Made by a program: the position numbers and the translations under genes. A stretch of 64,000 nt of DNA from Phascolomyces articulosus (lineage: Eukaryota; Mucoromycota; Mucoromycetes; Mucorales; Lichtheimiaceae). Positions 35,151-47,073 of this stretch are shown here, one piece after another. The notes beneath the pieces are model-generated. The model was not told the origin of the DNA and made no database searches. It worked only from the letters and a program-made list of their open reading frames with translations. The stretch is from the NCBI GenBank assembly GCA_025677815.1, contig JAIXMP010000054.1:1-64000 (forward strand), given 5' to 3'. Numbering within the stretch: position 1 is the first letter of the stretch; the number at the start of each line of letters is the position of its first letter.

Positions 35151-37079
35151 TTACCACTTATATTCATGCATTATGCTGGCAACAAATGCTTCGAGATGGA
35201 ATATATGCTTTTGTCCCTTACGCATTCGATGTTCCTATAAAGATAATTTTTTTTAGTACCCTCAGATTATGTCTCACGTTTATACTCAGCCCACGGTTTT
35301 AGAAAGAAACACTTACATGAAAAGCTGCTTTTTCAATAACAACGCGTTTCATCTTATCATCCATTGATTTTGCCAATTCAAACGATAAGTTCTAATTAAA
35401 TTGTAATCATTGTTTTTTATCAATATGAAATCTATCCTATATTTAATAACCCATTCCTCTTCATTTCCTTTAGTTTTATTACCTTCAAGACCAAACTAGG
35501 TTGAATACAATGTGTTATGAGTTCATAAAGATGCCCACGAACGGCCAGTAATCTAAGTGATTATGAAAAACAAACCACAATGTACAGTGAGTCAACGGTT
35601 TATTTTCATGGGATAAATTATTTTTCGTACTCTATAATAACTTACTTTGCTGGTGTCTGTTCTTCAATAATCATTTTTGCTATCTTGCTTATGAGAATTT
35701 CCCAATCCACTCTATCCGGTTTTTGTACATCATTTAAATTCGTTCTAAAAAGCACATACATCGAGGATACAGCATGAATTTAGTACTTTTACTCTTTTGT
35801 AAACCATTTCAGATTATTCTGAATTTTGTATAAGAAAATTACCGTCGAACAGCCGTGCTTTCTAATGCTAAAAGTGATGCTCTTAAATTACATTGTGTAT
35901 GTTGTGCAATGTTTAGTGCAAGTTCAGGTGGTAATAAGAACTTTTCGTGTTGGGCAACCAATTGTAGTGCTGACGAGACCTATAAATAAAGTTAAATCTG
36001 TCAAATTATTTACGACAAGATAAACCATATCTCCTTCCCTCTCTCTCTCTTTCTCTCTCTCTTATTACGTAGAATAAATACTATTCTGAATAATAAAAAG
36101 TATACCTCACGCTGCGATGGACGTGCCACGCGAATAAGTAAACATCGAGATCGAACAGGTGCAATAATTTTACTTAGACTATTACAGCATAAAATAAGGC
36201 GCATGGTAGAAGTGTGTTTTTCCATGGTTCGACGAAGCGCAGCTTGTGCTTCACGGGTTAATTCATCTGCTTGATCAATGATTACCACTATATATAACAC
36301 AACCCGTAGAGAACAAACGTTAATAAATGAAAGAGATTATAGGGTTCCTCTTCTTTCCTTCTAGCCACTTTCGTCCCATCCATTTTTTTAATATATACCT
36401 TTAAATTGATGCTTTGCATTTGCATCAATTTGTTTTGATTGTGCTATATCTTTGATAACATCTTGAACAATAACACGATCATAGACACCAAGATCACTAG
36501 GGCCAATCATTTTTATACGTTAATTTTTCGAAAGAAGCAAGATGTTTTTCTTGAAGGGTCTCTCTCTCTCTCGTTATTTAACTATCTTCTGAACTAACCT
36601 TGGATTCAATTCCAAATGAAAATTACTTGAAACGATTGTAAAAACCATTTTTCGTCGACTGGGAGTTGCAAATTGGCGTTCGTCTACTTTAAGCTATACA
36701 TAATATTACAACCTCGAGATTTTAGTTTTTCTTTTGTCGCTTTCAAAAAAAGTTTCATTCCATACTATACCTTTTCAACGCCAGGGCCGAAAATTTCACG
36801 AAGAATAGCTGTAATACGTGTTTTTTTACCAGCACCTGATGGACCATAAAAAAGCATATGAGGAATATTCTCAGAAACAGCCTTTCAGTAGAATGGAAGA
36901 ATAAGTGCGAGAGTATATATAAGCATTAATATGATTGGGTTGGTATAAAAATCTACACAAAAAATAGTTGATTAAAAAAATAGTCAAGGTACCATTTGCT
37001 TCAGCTGTTGAGTTAAGCCTTTATGATAAGTTAATTGATCCAATGTCGTTGGTCGATATTTATCAGCCCACAAACTCAT
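35151..37079 (-). CDS. RFC5: Replication factor C subunit 5 (yeast Rfc5 / human RFC3), ten exons
   Basis: A small subunit of the clamp loader that opens PCNA at primer-template junctions in the nucleus. Ten minus-strand exons, all phases closed, 345 aa: 36993-37079, 36771-36881, 36599-36693, 36399-36496, 36106-36287, 35843-35979, 35646-35744, 35483-35552, 35317-35391, 35151-35234. It starts [16 protein letters not shown]. The Walker A loop is GPSGAGKKT (residues 42-50). The Walker B position reads [11 protein letters not shown], not DExx, as expected for this subunit, which is a weak or non-ATPase. The RFC boxes [25 protein letters not shown] and SRC (about 177-179) are present. The C-terminal collar domain ends [22 protein letters not shown]-rich runs lie in two introns. 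Confidence 0.97.
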
Positions 37080-39315
37080 TTTTTTTTTTTTGAAGAATTG
37101 GAAAGAAGAATATGAAGAGAATATGTAAAAAAAAAAGAAACGCGAAATAAACTAAAACTACGCGTGTGTTCTATAACTCATCGCGAATCAAAAAACATTT
37201 TCTTCCTCCGAATTTTGGCACTGTGCCATTTTACTCTGATGGAACGTACATTTACAGTCAATCACCAGCTAGCAACATAATGATAAATCAAGAAAGAGTA
37301 TTGGTAATACCTGCTATTTAATACTGATAAATGAAAAGGCACCTGGATATGGTCAGATCATTCTGTTCAAATTTTAATAATAATTTATATATTTTTTGAC
37401 AGATATAAAAGTTTTGATACCTGATATAGTAGCAGTTGAGCATTCACGATGCCAAGAGTATATATATATATATAATAGTATCAATGATTTCATTTCGAAA
37501 CATTCCATAAATGTCTTGAACCTAATCCATCGGATTCTTTGTCTTTGCCTGTATTTACATTTAAATGCATTTAATTGTGTTTAAAGGGTTCAAAGGCAAT
37601 AAAGGTAACCCCCCAGCTTTATTAACATTTAAATGATGATAAGGTACCGTTAAATGCATTCAAATGCCCCTACTATGTGCTCATATTCCACATACTAGTG
37701 TATAGTTTATCATGTTTACATTGTGCAACTTCATGTGGCGTTTTATTTGCTACTACTTTTATTGTTTACCATTGGTACCATAGCATGTTACCCTTCATTA
37801 CGATTTTACACTTCTTCAGACAATTACGATATTGCATATCACACTGATAGCTACCAAAATCCATCGTTATTATATATTACTTTGCTCAAAACTCAATATT
37901 TTCCATTCTTCTTTAACCCTTTCTTATCCAAGAAAACGAGAAAAGTGATAAAAGACGAATGTGGGAAACATTTGTCACATGATGAGCATACTTTAAATGC
38001 ATTTAAATGTTAAGCATTAATACATTTATATGTCTTTAAAATTAAATAGAGGTAATAAATGTAAATACAGGTAAAAAATGTAAATAAAACATCAGTCTAA
38101 CATTTAAATGCATTTAAAGGTAATACCAAACTTCCGATGTCTAATAGAGGAACAAGAAGACATTTCACAGGAAATTGTGAAAGTAACTAATAGTAATAAT
38201 AACAATAAGAACAGCTAAATGTTCAAGATGTATCTTCTCTCTCCAGGATTACTTTTATCTGAACATCAATGCGCCCAACATCATCATATATATTTAACTT
38301 TTTGTATCAATGATATAATGGTACTTGTTGCATTATATAAGACTAAAAGAAACTGCTGTATGATTATTTTTTTTCTCTCATAATTCTTTAGATATAATAT
38401 AAAAAGTATCACACATATTATTTATGTATTATAACCATTATTACTATATGATATCAAGCACATTTACAACAATGTTACTTTGTTACATATTCAACTAATA
38501 CAACTAAGCAAGGTATATGTTGCATTTAATGTTTAAATAAATATATCTATTTTTTTTTATCTTCCATTATCACTTTTTATTGTTGAATGGTTCATTGACT
38601 ATCAATAGATACTGTAAGTAGATGGATTCGTAATAAATATGTTAATTAGGCTCTTACTGTTTTTTTCTTAGTATAGCGGCAGAAGACTTTGGTTTATACC
38701 GTGCGACCAGTTTTTCTCTTTTCCATTTGCAAAATTAGAGTAGCCCTTGTTGCTTTATAATGTTTAACTAACCATGAATTATATACGTATTAATTTTATT
38801 TTTCCCTTTTAACCAGCGAGATTTTATACACGATAATGGTAAATCACAATACTAGCTTAACGTAATTCATGCAGTGCATAAATCAACTTAATAGTAATCC
38901 ATGAATCTCCTAACAAAAGACATGGTTACATAATAATAAAAGTGGCTATGTCCTCTGGCGTCTTTCCTGTTATAGTAAAAATGAGCTGAGCAATATCTAT
39001 AGCAGTTTTCATTCCTTAGTAAAAAAAATAAGTGAACGTCATCGCGGCCTATTTCTTATATAAGTTCAAAAAAGTATCTCATTGAAATTTATAAAAGTAA
39101 AAAAAAATCAGATCAATCATTTGTACAGATTGTCAAAGTGTGAACAAGAGCTGGAATTTTATTAAAGCAGCAAAGTTCCAAACAATATTTTTAGTAGAAC
39201 TTGCGTGTATGTTTCACAAACAAAAACTTTATTAATATGTTATATTTGATCAAATTTCTTTTTTCGTTTCCTTTTTAATTTACTCAAAAGTATAATAAAT
39301 ATTTTTTTTATAATC
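37080..39315. other. Intergenic region with palindrome cluster
   Basis: 2.2 kb, AT-rich. The part 37546-38118 is full of TTTAAATGCATTTAAA-type palindromes (separate entry). A hydrophobic open frame at 37723-38013 begins at GTG after a stop, with no ATG or acceptor, and is not called. Confidence 0.55.
37546..38118. repeat. Cluster of ATTTAAATGCATTTAAAT palindromes inside a short inverted repeat
   Basis: Full or partial copies of ATTTAAATGCATTTAA(A/T) lie at about 37558-37575, 37626-37634, 37650-37666, 37992-38010 and 38101-38117. A 16-bp inverted repeat, CCTGTATTTACATTTA at 37548-37563 and its complement at 38056-38071, brackets most of them. The purpose is unknown; it could be a MITE, a protein-binding array or a replication-related sequence. 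Confidence 0.6.
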
Positions 39316-41568
39316 ATGTCCATGTTTAAACAAGCACACAATGTAGTTTTATCAACCGTTTCTAAGCTAAAAGAAGAAAATTATCGTTCATCATCCTCAT
39401 CAAAACCGAGAGACTTTTCTGCAACTATCCCTGCTGAGACAGTCGACAAACAGAAAGAAGCTCAAAATGCAGCTCAACAAATAATCAACAAATCACCTAG
39501 GTCAGCAAAAGGGTATCTTACTTCTGCACAGTTATATCAGGAAAATGATGATCTTAGTACAGCATTCAATGTGTATTTACAAGGTCTAAAATTTGTCGCA
39601 CCAGATGATCCGTATTATTCAACACTCATAAGAGAAAAACAAAGAGTGGCGACAAAAATAAAGCAAAGAAGTCAAGGTGGCTTCTATAATCTATTGCCAT
39701 ACGACATCTTATACTTGATATTTGGAAACCTCCAGTACAAAGATTTATTAAACTGTGTTCGTGTTTGTCGGCGGTGGAACGACTTTATGATGGAATGGCC
39801 CGAATTTTGGAACAAAATGTCTTCAGCTATGCCAAATATAAATCAATCCACTATGATTTCTTTGTTACAAGGTCAGACTCAAGAACTACGTTTGGAAGGA
39901 CCTATCGATGCTGGATTGAAGCATGATATTCTTTGGTTTTTAAGTTTATGGGAAAATAATAGTTTTATACAAAAAATATGTAAGTTCAAGTTGGTGGGTG
40001 GGGCAGTAAGGATATTTCCATGATTAATATTTTTTTTCTTTGAATTTAACCTAATATGATTAAATATAGATCTTACGAAGATAGACATGATAATGTCAGA
40101 TATATCTCTGCTGAGTGAAGCAATAAGGTGTATGTCGCCATCTCTGAAGCAAATAGAATGGGAGAATTGTACTGTTTCGCAGGTGGATATAATACGGAAT
40201 GTAATACCTGCATGCACACCAGGACTGAATTACCTATCATTTTCACGCAATATTCATCCTACGACACAAACGCATTATACCTATTACAATCGCAATCGGT
40301 CCAATAACCAGGATTATATAATAAAATTATACCGTACCCCCGAGAAGCAAACAACATTACCATCAACTATCAACGATTATTCAACACTTACATATCTTAA
40401 AATAGATACTTTTTTCAATTCAGCACCTGGATACAGTAATTATCACAATAGTGATATATATGTATACACTGCAGCTCTGATCAAAAAATGTCCCAACTTG
40501 GTACATTTATTCTTGGATTCGTATGGCACTGACCCTCGTAATCTCAGGAACTGCTTGCATCAAGCAGTTAATTTTTGTCCCCGTCTCAAAACCTTAGTCA
40601 TCTTTAAGAATGCATCCATGCCACAGACTGTCATTAGTAATGTCGATGAAAGTGATTATGCTATGACTACAATAAATACCTCCACGTTACCCAACGACAA
40701 AGTTCCTTCTTTTTCTACAACACTTGTGCCCAACAAAAAGAATCACAAAAGTATATATCAAAAAATTACAGATACTGTGTCTATTGGTAGTCCTACCATT
40801 GGTCTCCATCGACTCGTTTTCTCGCATCATAATTTTAAGGTTCAAGAAAGAGATGTTATCCAGATATTCAGAAGTTCTCACGCTTCTTTCCAACTTTTAT
40901 ACCTGGGTTATGATTGCGTAACGGTGAGTGCAGCAGCATTAGCCAAACTTGCTTCTCTTGGCTGTCCAAAATTACGAGAACTCCGTATAGCCACTGGTGA
41001 TTCTAATTCCATAGGTGGTGGATCTTCGAAACCTAGAATGGAAACGGTTATAGTGCAGTTATTTTCTGCTTGTCCTGCCTTAGAAGCTATTGAGCTCGAT
41101 GATTCTCATTGGAACTATAGCTATCTCAAGCTGAATGAATCTGTGGTCGAAGCAATTGCCCAAAATTGCCCACACCTCCGTCACTTGTATTTTTATACCA
41201 GTGATAGCGAATTCGGTGGTAATTTATGTAAATCTTTCCTGAATTTTGTGAATAAAGGCAATAATAATAGTAGCAGAGGTCATAATAATGGTAACAGGAT
41301 GTCAAAATGGACATGGAAGGAAAAGACTACCGGTACCGAACAGGAGCCATGCCGGCTTGAATGCTTAAAAGTAACCAAGATGGACCCTGGGACTGCCTAT
41401 GCCTTGGTCAAAAATATTGAATCCTTGAAATATTTATATATTAGACTGTGGTGGATAAATATCATCCAAGACGACAAAAGTAATAATGAGAACCTGGTTC
41501 AAGAAATCAAGAATATTCTCAAGGAACGCGGAGGAGCGCTGGTGGTGGATTACACCAATAATAAATAG
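39316..41568 (+). CDS. F-box protein with TPR-like N terminus and LRR-like C terminus, two exons
   Basis: Exons 39316-39979 and 40070-41568 (GTAAGT...ATATAG, phases close), 720 aa. Residues about 47-115 form a TPR-like helical pair (AAQQIINKSPRSAKGYLTSA, AFNVYLQGLKFVAPDDPYYS). The F-box is at about 123-160 (YNLLPYDILYLIFGNLQYKD, VCRRWNDFM). The remainder has leucine-rich-repeat-like cores (KQIEWENCTV, CPNLVHLFLDSYG, CPRLKTLVIF, LGCPKLRELRIA, CPALEAIELDD, CPHLRHLYFYT, LECLKVTKM). This architecture is common in expanded fungal F-box families. It likely acts as a substrate receptor of an SCF complex; the target is unknown. Confidence 0.9.
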
Positions 41569-41740
41569 ACGAAGTAGCATATATTTTCTATGTAAATAAT
41601 ATTAATAAAAACATAGAAATGATTGTTTACTGACTATACAGATTATCTATACTAATTTAGTCTTTTCTTTCAAAGAGGTGTTTTTCAGCTAATAATACCA
41701 TGTATAGATTGTTCATAAAGAAAACTACTACGAGCGAAAC
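41569..41740. other. 3' flank of F-box gene
   Basis: Short AT-rich spacer up to the inverted-repeat element. Confidence 0.6.
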
Positions 41741-42689
41741 AAATCCTGGACAAGGGGCGCAGCGTGTCTGGGGTCATCTTATTAGTATTATTATATACCT
41801 ACATGAAACCCTTCGTCCACTTTTGGCGATAAATTGCGCCCTTCATCTCGTTTGAATTGACAACATTTTTCTATGAAATACACATATATTTTCTTCACAT
41901 TAAGCAGCGTGATAATTTTTTATTAGGTTTTACTTAATCAAGCAAGACATTGTATCAAATGAATAGAATTAAGAGATTTTCCTTTTCTTCTTGTAACCAA
42001 AATTGTACCCTATATTATCATACTAATAACTCTTGCTTTTTTTATTATTTAACAGCTTACGCTTTTCATCTACAAAGCTGTATATAATTAATCGTTCATA
42101 TATTTTTCAATTAAATTGCTGAACAATGTATTGTTCTTAGCTATTACTTTCACTCTTGCAATAGGATTTCACTTGGGTAGGTATATATGAATTGTCATTA
42201 TTAGATTGTAAATTGTTCTTGTTCTATGTATTTTTTGAAGTATTCTATGACTAATATCCATTTCGACATTAGTATGTAATATTCTTTGACATTCATACTA
42301 TTGAAGCAGCACCTTTTTATTATTTTAATTAATAAATATATACCTGATCTTTTAACAATAGAAAACCAACTAATGCATCAAATGTTGTCACACTAAAGTC
42401 TAAGGTTTTTTTTTTCAATTAAATCTGATTGAATATGATGGTATAACCCAATTTATTTGTTTATTATTTTTCCACAGTAAATTAATTAATTATCAAGTAT
42501 TAAATAAAAAAGATAAGCTATTCTGAAAATGATGATTATCTATTATTTCCATGGAATAAGTACTGTCAATTTATAATTCAAACGAGATGAATGGCACAAC
42601 ATATTGCTAAAAGTGAACCAAGGGCTTAGTGTAGATATATAATAATACTAGGATGGCCTCAGACACGCCACCCCCCTGGTCCAAGATTT
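41741..42689. mobile_element. Non-autonomous inverted-repeat element (MITE-like), 949 bp
   Basis: Left arm 41741-41858 and right arm 42575-42689 are reverse complements at roughly 80 percent by eye. Both begin AAATC(C/T)TGGAC-AGGGG and continue through GCGTGTCTG-GG-CATC, TAGTATTATTATATA, CCACTTTT/TCACTTTT and CTTCATCTCGTTTGAATT. The 716 bp between them has no coding frame. No clean target duplication can be read outside the ends, and the arms have diverged, so the insertion is old. The arms do not match the TIRs of the transposon at 16.2 kb, so the mobilising family is unknown. Confidence 0.75.
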
Positions 42690-43082
42690 CTTTTTTGTCA
42701 TGTATAACCAAATTCTAGACTATGATCAATTCAAAATGAAGATAAAATGGTATCTTACATTCTTCAATACCTTATTCACCTCTCAATTACATATTGGTTA
42801 AGTAGTAGGAGTCCTTTTTCCGTAATAATACACTGAAACGTTAAAAATTCCCCCCCACAAAATATAAAAAATTATTTATGGTGTCCGAATAATGTCATAC
42901 ATACTTTTTACATACTAAATATTATTAAACAACATCAATCTATGTGTTTTGACTAATTTACCGGACTCATGACACTATAGTGGACCTTCGGGTTTGCAGC
43001 AGTAGGATTTTGGTACACATAATATGTGTAGGGGAAAGCGGAGGAGTGGCTATATTAAAGTGCTATGGAAAAATCCATGAAA
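42690..43082. other. Intergenic
   Basis: AT-rich, no gene recognised. Confidence 0.6.
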
Positions 43083-43634
43083 TTACATGGATGTTTGATC
43101 TGAACCTATACACAAATGAATAAGTTAGTACTTGTCATTAGATGTCTTAAAATTATAGAAATTTAATATATAAAAGTATAACAAATTTACGTACCGTGCA
43201 AAAAAATTGATATTGGCAAGATCGCACGATAAACTTGATCCTGTTCGAAAAGACTGGTTGTTGTTGTTGTTGTAGTTGTAGAGGCTGATGGATTATTGTA
43301 GAGTGGGAGTGGTTTCTTGTTACTTGAAATAAAAAAACTATATTGCCGTTGCTACTAACCAAATATCGATGGCGCCTACAGCATCTCTGTTGAAAATGGT
43401 ATATCCAGCCAATATAGCTGAACAATTAACGTTGTTGTACACAAGGGCACTACGCAAGCATTTTTTTAAAACTTTTTTTCCATCTTTACGTAATGACTGC
43501 ACCTAGTAGGGGATTCAATGGGTGGAGACAAAATATGTATATATGAATTGACTTGTGTTCATTTTATAATATACCTGTCGTCGATGTGCGGTGTGCTTTT
43601 TGGAATCACTTGTCTCCTCTTTGTAGTCCTCCAT
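43083..43634 (-). CDS. Small conserved-looking protein, 117 aa, four exons, unknown
   Basis: Minus-strand exons 43575-43634, 43360-43502, 43195-43322, 43083-43105; phases close exactly. The protein starts MEDYKEETSDSKKHTAHRRQ, contains VLKKCLRSALVYNNVNCSAI, then LAGYTIFNRDAVGAIDIWCN, a Thr-rich stretch and FEQDQVYRAILPISIFLHG near the C terminus. The central part is mildly hydrophobic but is not a clear membrane span. Four consistent exons argue strongly for a real gene. No family recognised. Confidence 0.6.
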
Positions 43635-43812
43635 TTAGAAACATATTATAACCAATTCCTGACAGCCCAATCCTATTAATTCACACGAGTCAGGTTAGTC
43701 TTAGTCTTAATAATATGATATAAAAAGAGTAGATAGAAAGCGTTTAACACAACTATCAATAGAATAAAAAAAAACTTACAGCATCATTATACTCACATTC
43801 TTTCAATGGGAG

Positions 43813-44105
43813 TCAGGCCATAGAAGATTTTTTAACATATTGACGTTCTTTGCGCGTTAATCCAACATCGACGTTATGGTTGGCCACATGCTGATTTCGA
43901 TATTCGTTCATAGCCGCCGGACAATAATAAGGTTTTCTAAGAGCATTTTTTACAGGAAGTCGAACTAAGTATATTAACTATTATGAGTAGTCATACATTA
44001 TTTCAAAATATACTATATTTAGCACTCCAACATGATGATTACCTTTTGTCGCCGCAATAATTCTTCTGGGTCTATGATACCAGTAAAAGAGCTAGTGCAG
44101 CCTTC
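43813..44105 (-). CDS. 3' part of a small basic protein gene, 5' end unresolved
   Basis: The last exon, 43813-43977, is joined in phase to 44043-about 44100 through a 65-nt GT..AG intron. The joined frame reads TGIIDPEELLRRQKLIYLVR, then LPVKNALRKPYYCPAAMNEY, and ends GLTRKERQYVKKSSMA-stop. The upstream end falls at an acceptor-like CACTAG or AATAAG, and I found no matching first exon between 44105 and 44600. It looks like a small organelle or ribosome-associated protein by composition, but I do not recognise it. Confidence 0.5.
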
Positions 44106-45061
44106 TTATTCTTTTTTACTCATTGAAATATTGAAAGGGTACAATTCTCAATAGTTAAATTGTTGCATATAAATGATCCTGATTCTCTTGATACGGCACT
44201 GGTCAATTTCTTTTTGTTGATATATATCAAAAATCAATAGATCATTCAATTGTGTCTCCTTTCTGATTTGATCAACTTATATACTTTTCATATATGTTTC
44301 ATCATCATCTTTATTGCTAAATTCATTTTTCCCCCGGCCTCTCATTCGCCAACACTCGGCTTTTCTCTAAAAATAACAGTCGTTGTTTTGCAAAAATAGA
44401 TTTTGTTATACATCAAACATTCTACCTATTCAGCGATTTGGTTCATTACACCTAGTATCCGAAACACTTGGAACCAACTGACATCAATAATTGAAATAAA
44501 TAAACAACTTTTTCTTTCCTGTATCGTTTTCAGGAGCAGGTCAGGTTTGAGAACACATCATCATTGATTCGCTGAGGATATATAGTAGTAATTGCTAAGT
44601 TTGTCTTGATTGTTAAGCTTATCTTGAAATCAGAATTGAATTACTATACATATTGTGTATCTGACATAGATTTTAATATATGCTCATAGAATAACGATGT
44701 ATATACTATATTAAACATTTGGCTAATAATATTTGGAATTTTCAGTTCATTGTAAAGCAGAAAGATTAATAATCAACATCTGCAAAAATTCTATTTGATT
44801 GATTAGGTTAAAATTTATATTTATTATTGTGGAAGACTGAATTGACCTGCGCCTATAGGCATGTGGTCGCTTCCTTGCGGTACTTTGTGGTGAAGATTAT
44901 GTATGAGCAAAAGAATATATGGCATCATCTGAAAAACCCCCCTTTAGGAGGAAAAGCTAAGCTAGTGTGGATAATGTGGTAATGTTACATATGTAAGGGA
45001 AATAAAAAGGGAAAATAGAAGGTATAATGATTATGAGCGGGAGGAGTAGAAAAAAATATAT
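44106..45061. other. Intergenic, possible missing 5' exon of the gene at 43813-44105
   Basis: AT-rich. The only coding hint is a short ATG-led stretch on the minus strand at about 44320 that I could not splice to the gene. Confidence 0.45.
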
Positions 45062-45471
45062 TTATATAGTAACTTGGTTACTTTCTTGAGTTGGATATGA
45101 TGAGAGTTGTGGTGGCAGCGGTGGTTCTTCAGGTTCCGGTTCATTTTCTTCATAGTCATTTTCGGAGTGACTTAATCGGTCGATTTCCCGGAGGACACGG
45201 ATTAGTACAAACCAGCAGTTGATCCACTTTCCAAGTGATAAGCCGACTTCTGAGTGCGAGAGATTATTTGATTGATTACATAAATAGTAAAAATAATTCA
45301 GGCATCGTTAACAAAGAATAAAATGACAGCAGTGTTAAAGAATCATGCTACCATTCACTTCAAAACTATAGATCCGTGTCTCCTTCATATCCGACCATAC
45401 AATGATATTTCTGATTGAAACAATCATTAATGTATTGCACTAAAATACAGTACTAAACGGTTGAGATGGTT
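45062..45471 (-). pseudogene. Fragment of a possible membrane-associated protein gene
   Basis: The minus-strand segment ending at stop 45062-45064 reads SEVGLSLGKWINCWFVLIRV, then LREIDRLSHSENDYEENEPE and a proline-rich tail PEEPPLPPQLSSYPTQ. About 130 bp upstream a second coding-like piece reads SIRNIIVWSDMKETRIYSFE, followed by a GTGAATGG donor-like site. The two do not join in phase and no start exon was found. Probably a 5'-truncated, decaying gene. Confidence 0.35.
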
Positions 45472-45648
45472 TTAACTGAAAATTTCCCATTAATTTAAAT
45501 AGGACATGGTTTTACGATTCAAAAAAAAATCTCATTCGATTACTCAAGTTTCTTTGTTATCATATTCTTATTATCGCTTTTTTATTGTTTCATTTTTTTT
45601 AAATATTCTAAAACGACTATATATCACTTCATGCTCATGGGAATAGAA

Positions 45649-45675
45649 TTATTATTATTATTATTATTATTATTT
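45649..45675 (+). repeat. (ATT)n microsatellite
   Basis: About nine perfect units in an intergenic region. Confidence 0.9.
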
Positions 45676-46101
45676 TACCATTACTCTTATTGTTATTCAA
45701 CATTGGTATATACTACGTTGATATATAAAAAATGCGTAATATTTTTTTTTAAAAAAAACCTCTGTCATTCATTTTAATCATCGTTGATGTTTTTCATTGT
45801 CGATTAATACCAAAATATAAATTAGTTATTGCTAATAATATGAGAAACCATATGGCGTATATACGAAAAAAAAGTTAAAGAGAGAAATATACATAAGGAA
45901 GTTTTATTACAATTAAACGATAATAAAATAACAATATTTAATAATTGAATGAAAATATAATAATCATTACTTTCATGCTTCTACTGCTATGCAGATAATA
46001 CATAATTACTATTAAAATGGCGAAAGTAGAATCCAGTATAATGTGTGAAGAAACATGGTAGTTTCTTCGTCTCGACATATAATTATCATGTCACTGTTAT
46101 T

Positions 46102-46102
46102 G

Positions 46103-46134
<32 letters not shown>
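46102..46134 (+). repeat. (GTA)n microsatellite downstream of 7TM gene D
   Basis: About eleven TAG/GTA units, followed by a TA run at 46141-46154. Confidence 0.9.
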
Positions 46135-46176
46135 TAACATTATATATATATATATGTTGACATAGGTCATGGTCAG

Positions 46177-47073
46177 TTATTGATAATGAGGAGGTTGAAC
46201 TGATCCAATTGTTGCAATCGATGAAGGGCTAGTTTTCCAAGAATGTGTGGAGCACCATAAACAAGCATAAATTAAAGCAATACCACCAACAATCTCAACA
46301 GTGATATATTGAACTAGACTGAATGACGTGGAATCGGCTGCTCTATAAATGGTTATTTGCATAAACAAGGCATTCGAGATGGTGTGACCGATCATAGCAA
46401 TCATGAGACCAATAAAGTAGATGTAAAGCGAACGAATTGATCGACCGAGGAAAGAAGATCCATTGACAAGTTGAATGATGGCACAGAAGACATAAATCCA
46501 AATGCCATATACGTTGAAATATTCCAATCTGATAATATGGTCATACATATTTTCATCAAGTGATGACAAGCTGGAAAGAATCAAGGCAGTAGCAATAGCA
46601 TTGGTAATAATCAAAATAACAGTGAAAAAGTAAGCGAAATAAGAAATGGATAGTAATATCTTGACGGATTCTTGTTGTTGAGGTGAAGTCGATGAAGAGA
46701 TTATGCTGCTGTTGTTAGTTTCAAGCATTGCTGTTTCTTCATTCTTGCTGTTTAAGTGCTGTTGGGTATTTCTTGTTGTGTTCGTAATAATGATTGTGCG
46801 ACAGGCTTCAAATAGGACACAGAAAAGAAACGGAATAAACATTTGAGAAAACCAGTTCATAGCCATGGCAGCATCGTAAGAAGAAGGGCCATAGATTTCG
46901 GCAAGAAATATTGATCTGATAATAATCAAGCATGATCCCGCTAAGAAAATAAAAGAGTAACCCAATTGGAATTGTCGTGTTTGTGTATATTGAATAGTTG
47001 AACCAAGTGTAGCCACTGCACCAAGTACAATTGTAGGAATTGCGGTACCAAGAGTATAACCAGTGATATCCAT
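46177..47073 (-). CDS. Seven-transmembrane protein, paralogue D
   Basis: Intronless, 298 aa, no frameshift. Begins MDITGYTLGTAIPTIVLGAV, with QTRQFQLGYSFIFLAGSC at TM1/TM2, FSQMFIPFLFCVLFEACR in TM3 and a Ser/Gln/Asn-rich loop between TM3 and TM4. It continues with SISYFAYFFTVILIITN (TM4), LEYFNVYGIWIYVFCAIIQL (TM5) and LIYACLWCSTHSW at the end of TM7. It is the closest paralogue of gene B although it lies 22 kb away on the other strand. A TA-rich TATA region is upstream at about 47222-47240. Confidence 0.87.
   Translation of the reverse strand: MDITGYTLGTAIPTIVLGAVATLGSTIQYTQTRQFQLGYSFIFLAGSCLIIIRSIFLAEIYGPSSYDAAMAMNWFSQMFIPFLFCVLFEACRTIIITNTTRNTQQHLNSKNEETAMLETNNSSIISSSTSPQQQESVKILLSISYFAYFFTVILIITNAIATALILSSLSSLDENMYDHIIRLEYFNVYGIWIYVFCAIIQLVNGSSFLGRSIRSLYIYFIGLMIAMIGHTISNALFMQITIYRAADSTSFSLVQYITVEIVGGIALIYACLWCSTHSWKTSPSSIATIGSVQPPHYQ

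Noticed and set aside
37723..38013. Open frame resembling a secreted 96-aa protein
   Set aside because: It begins at GTG directly after an in-frame stop, has no ATG and no acceptor, and sits inside the palindrome cluster.
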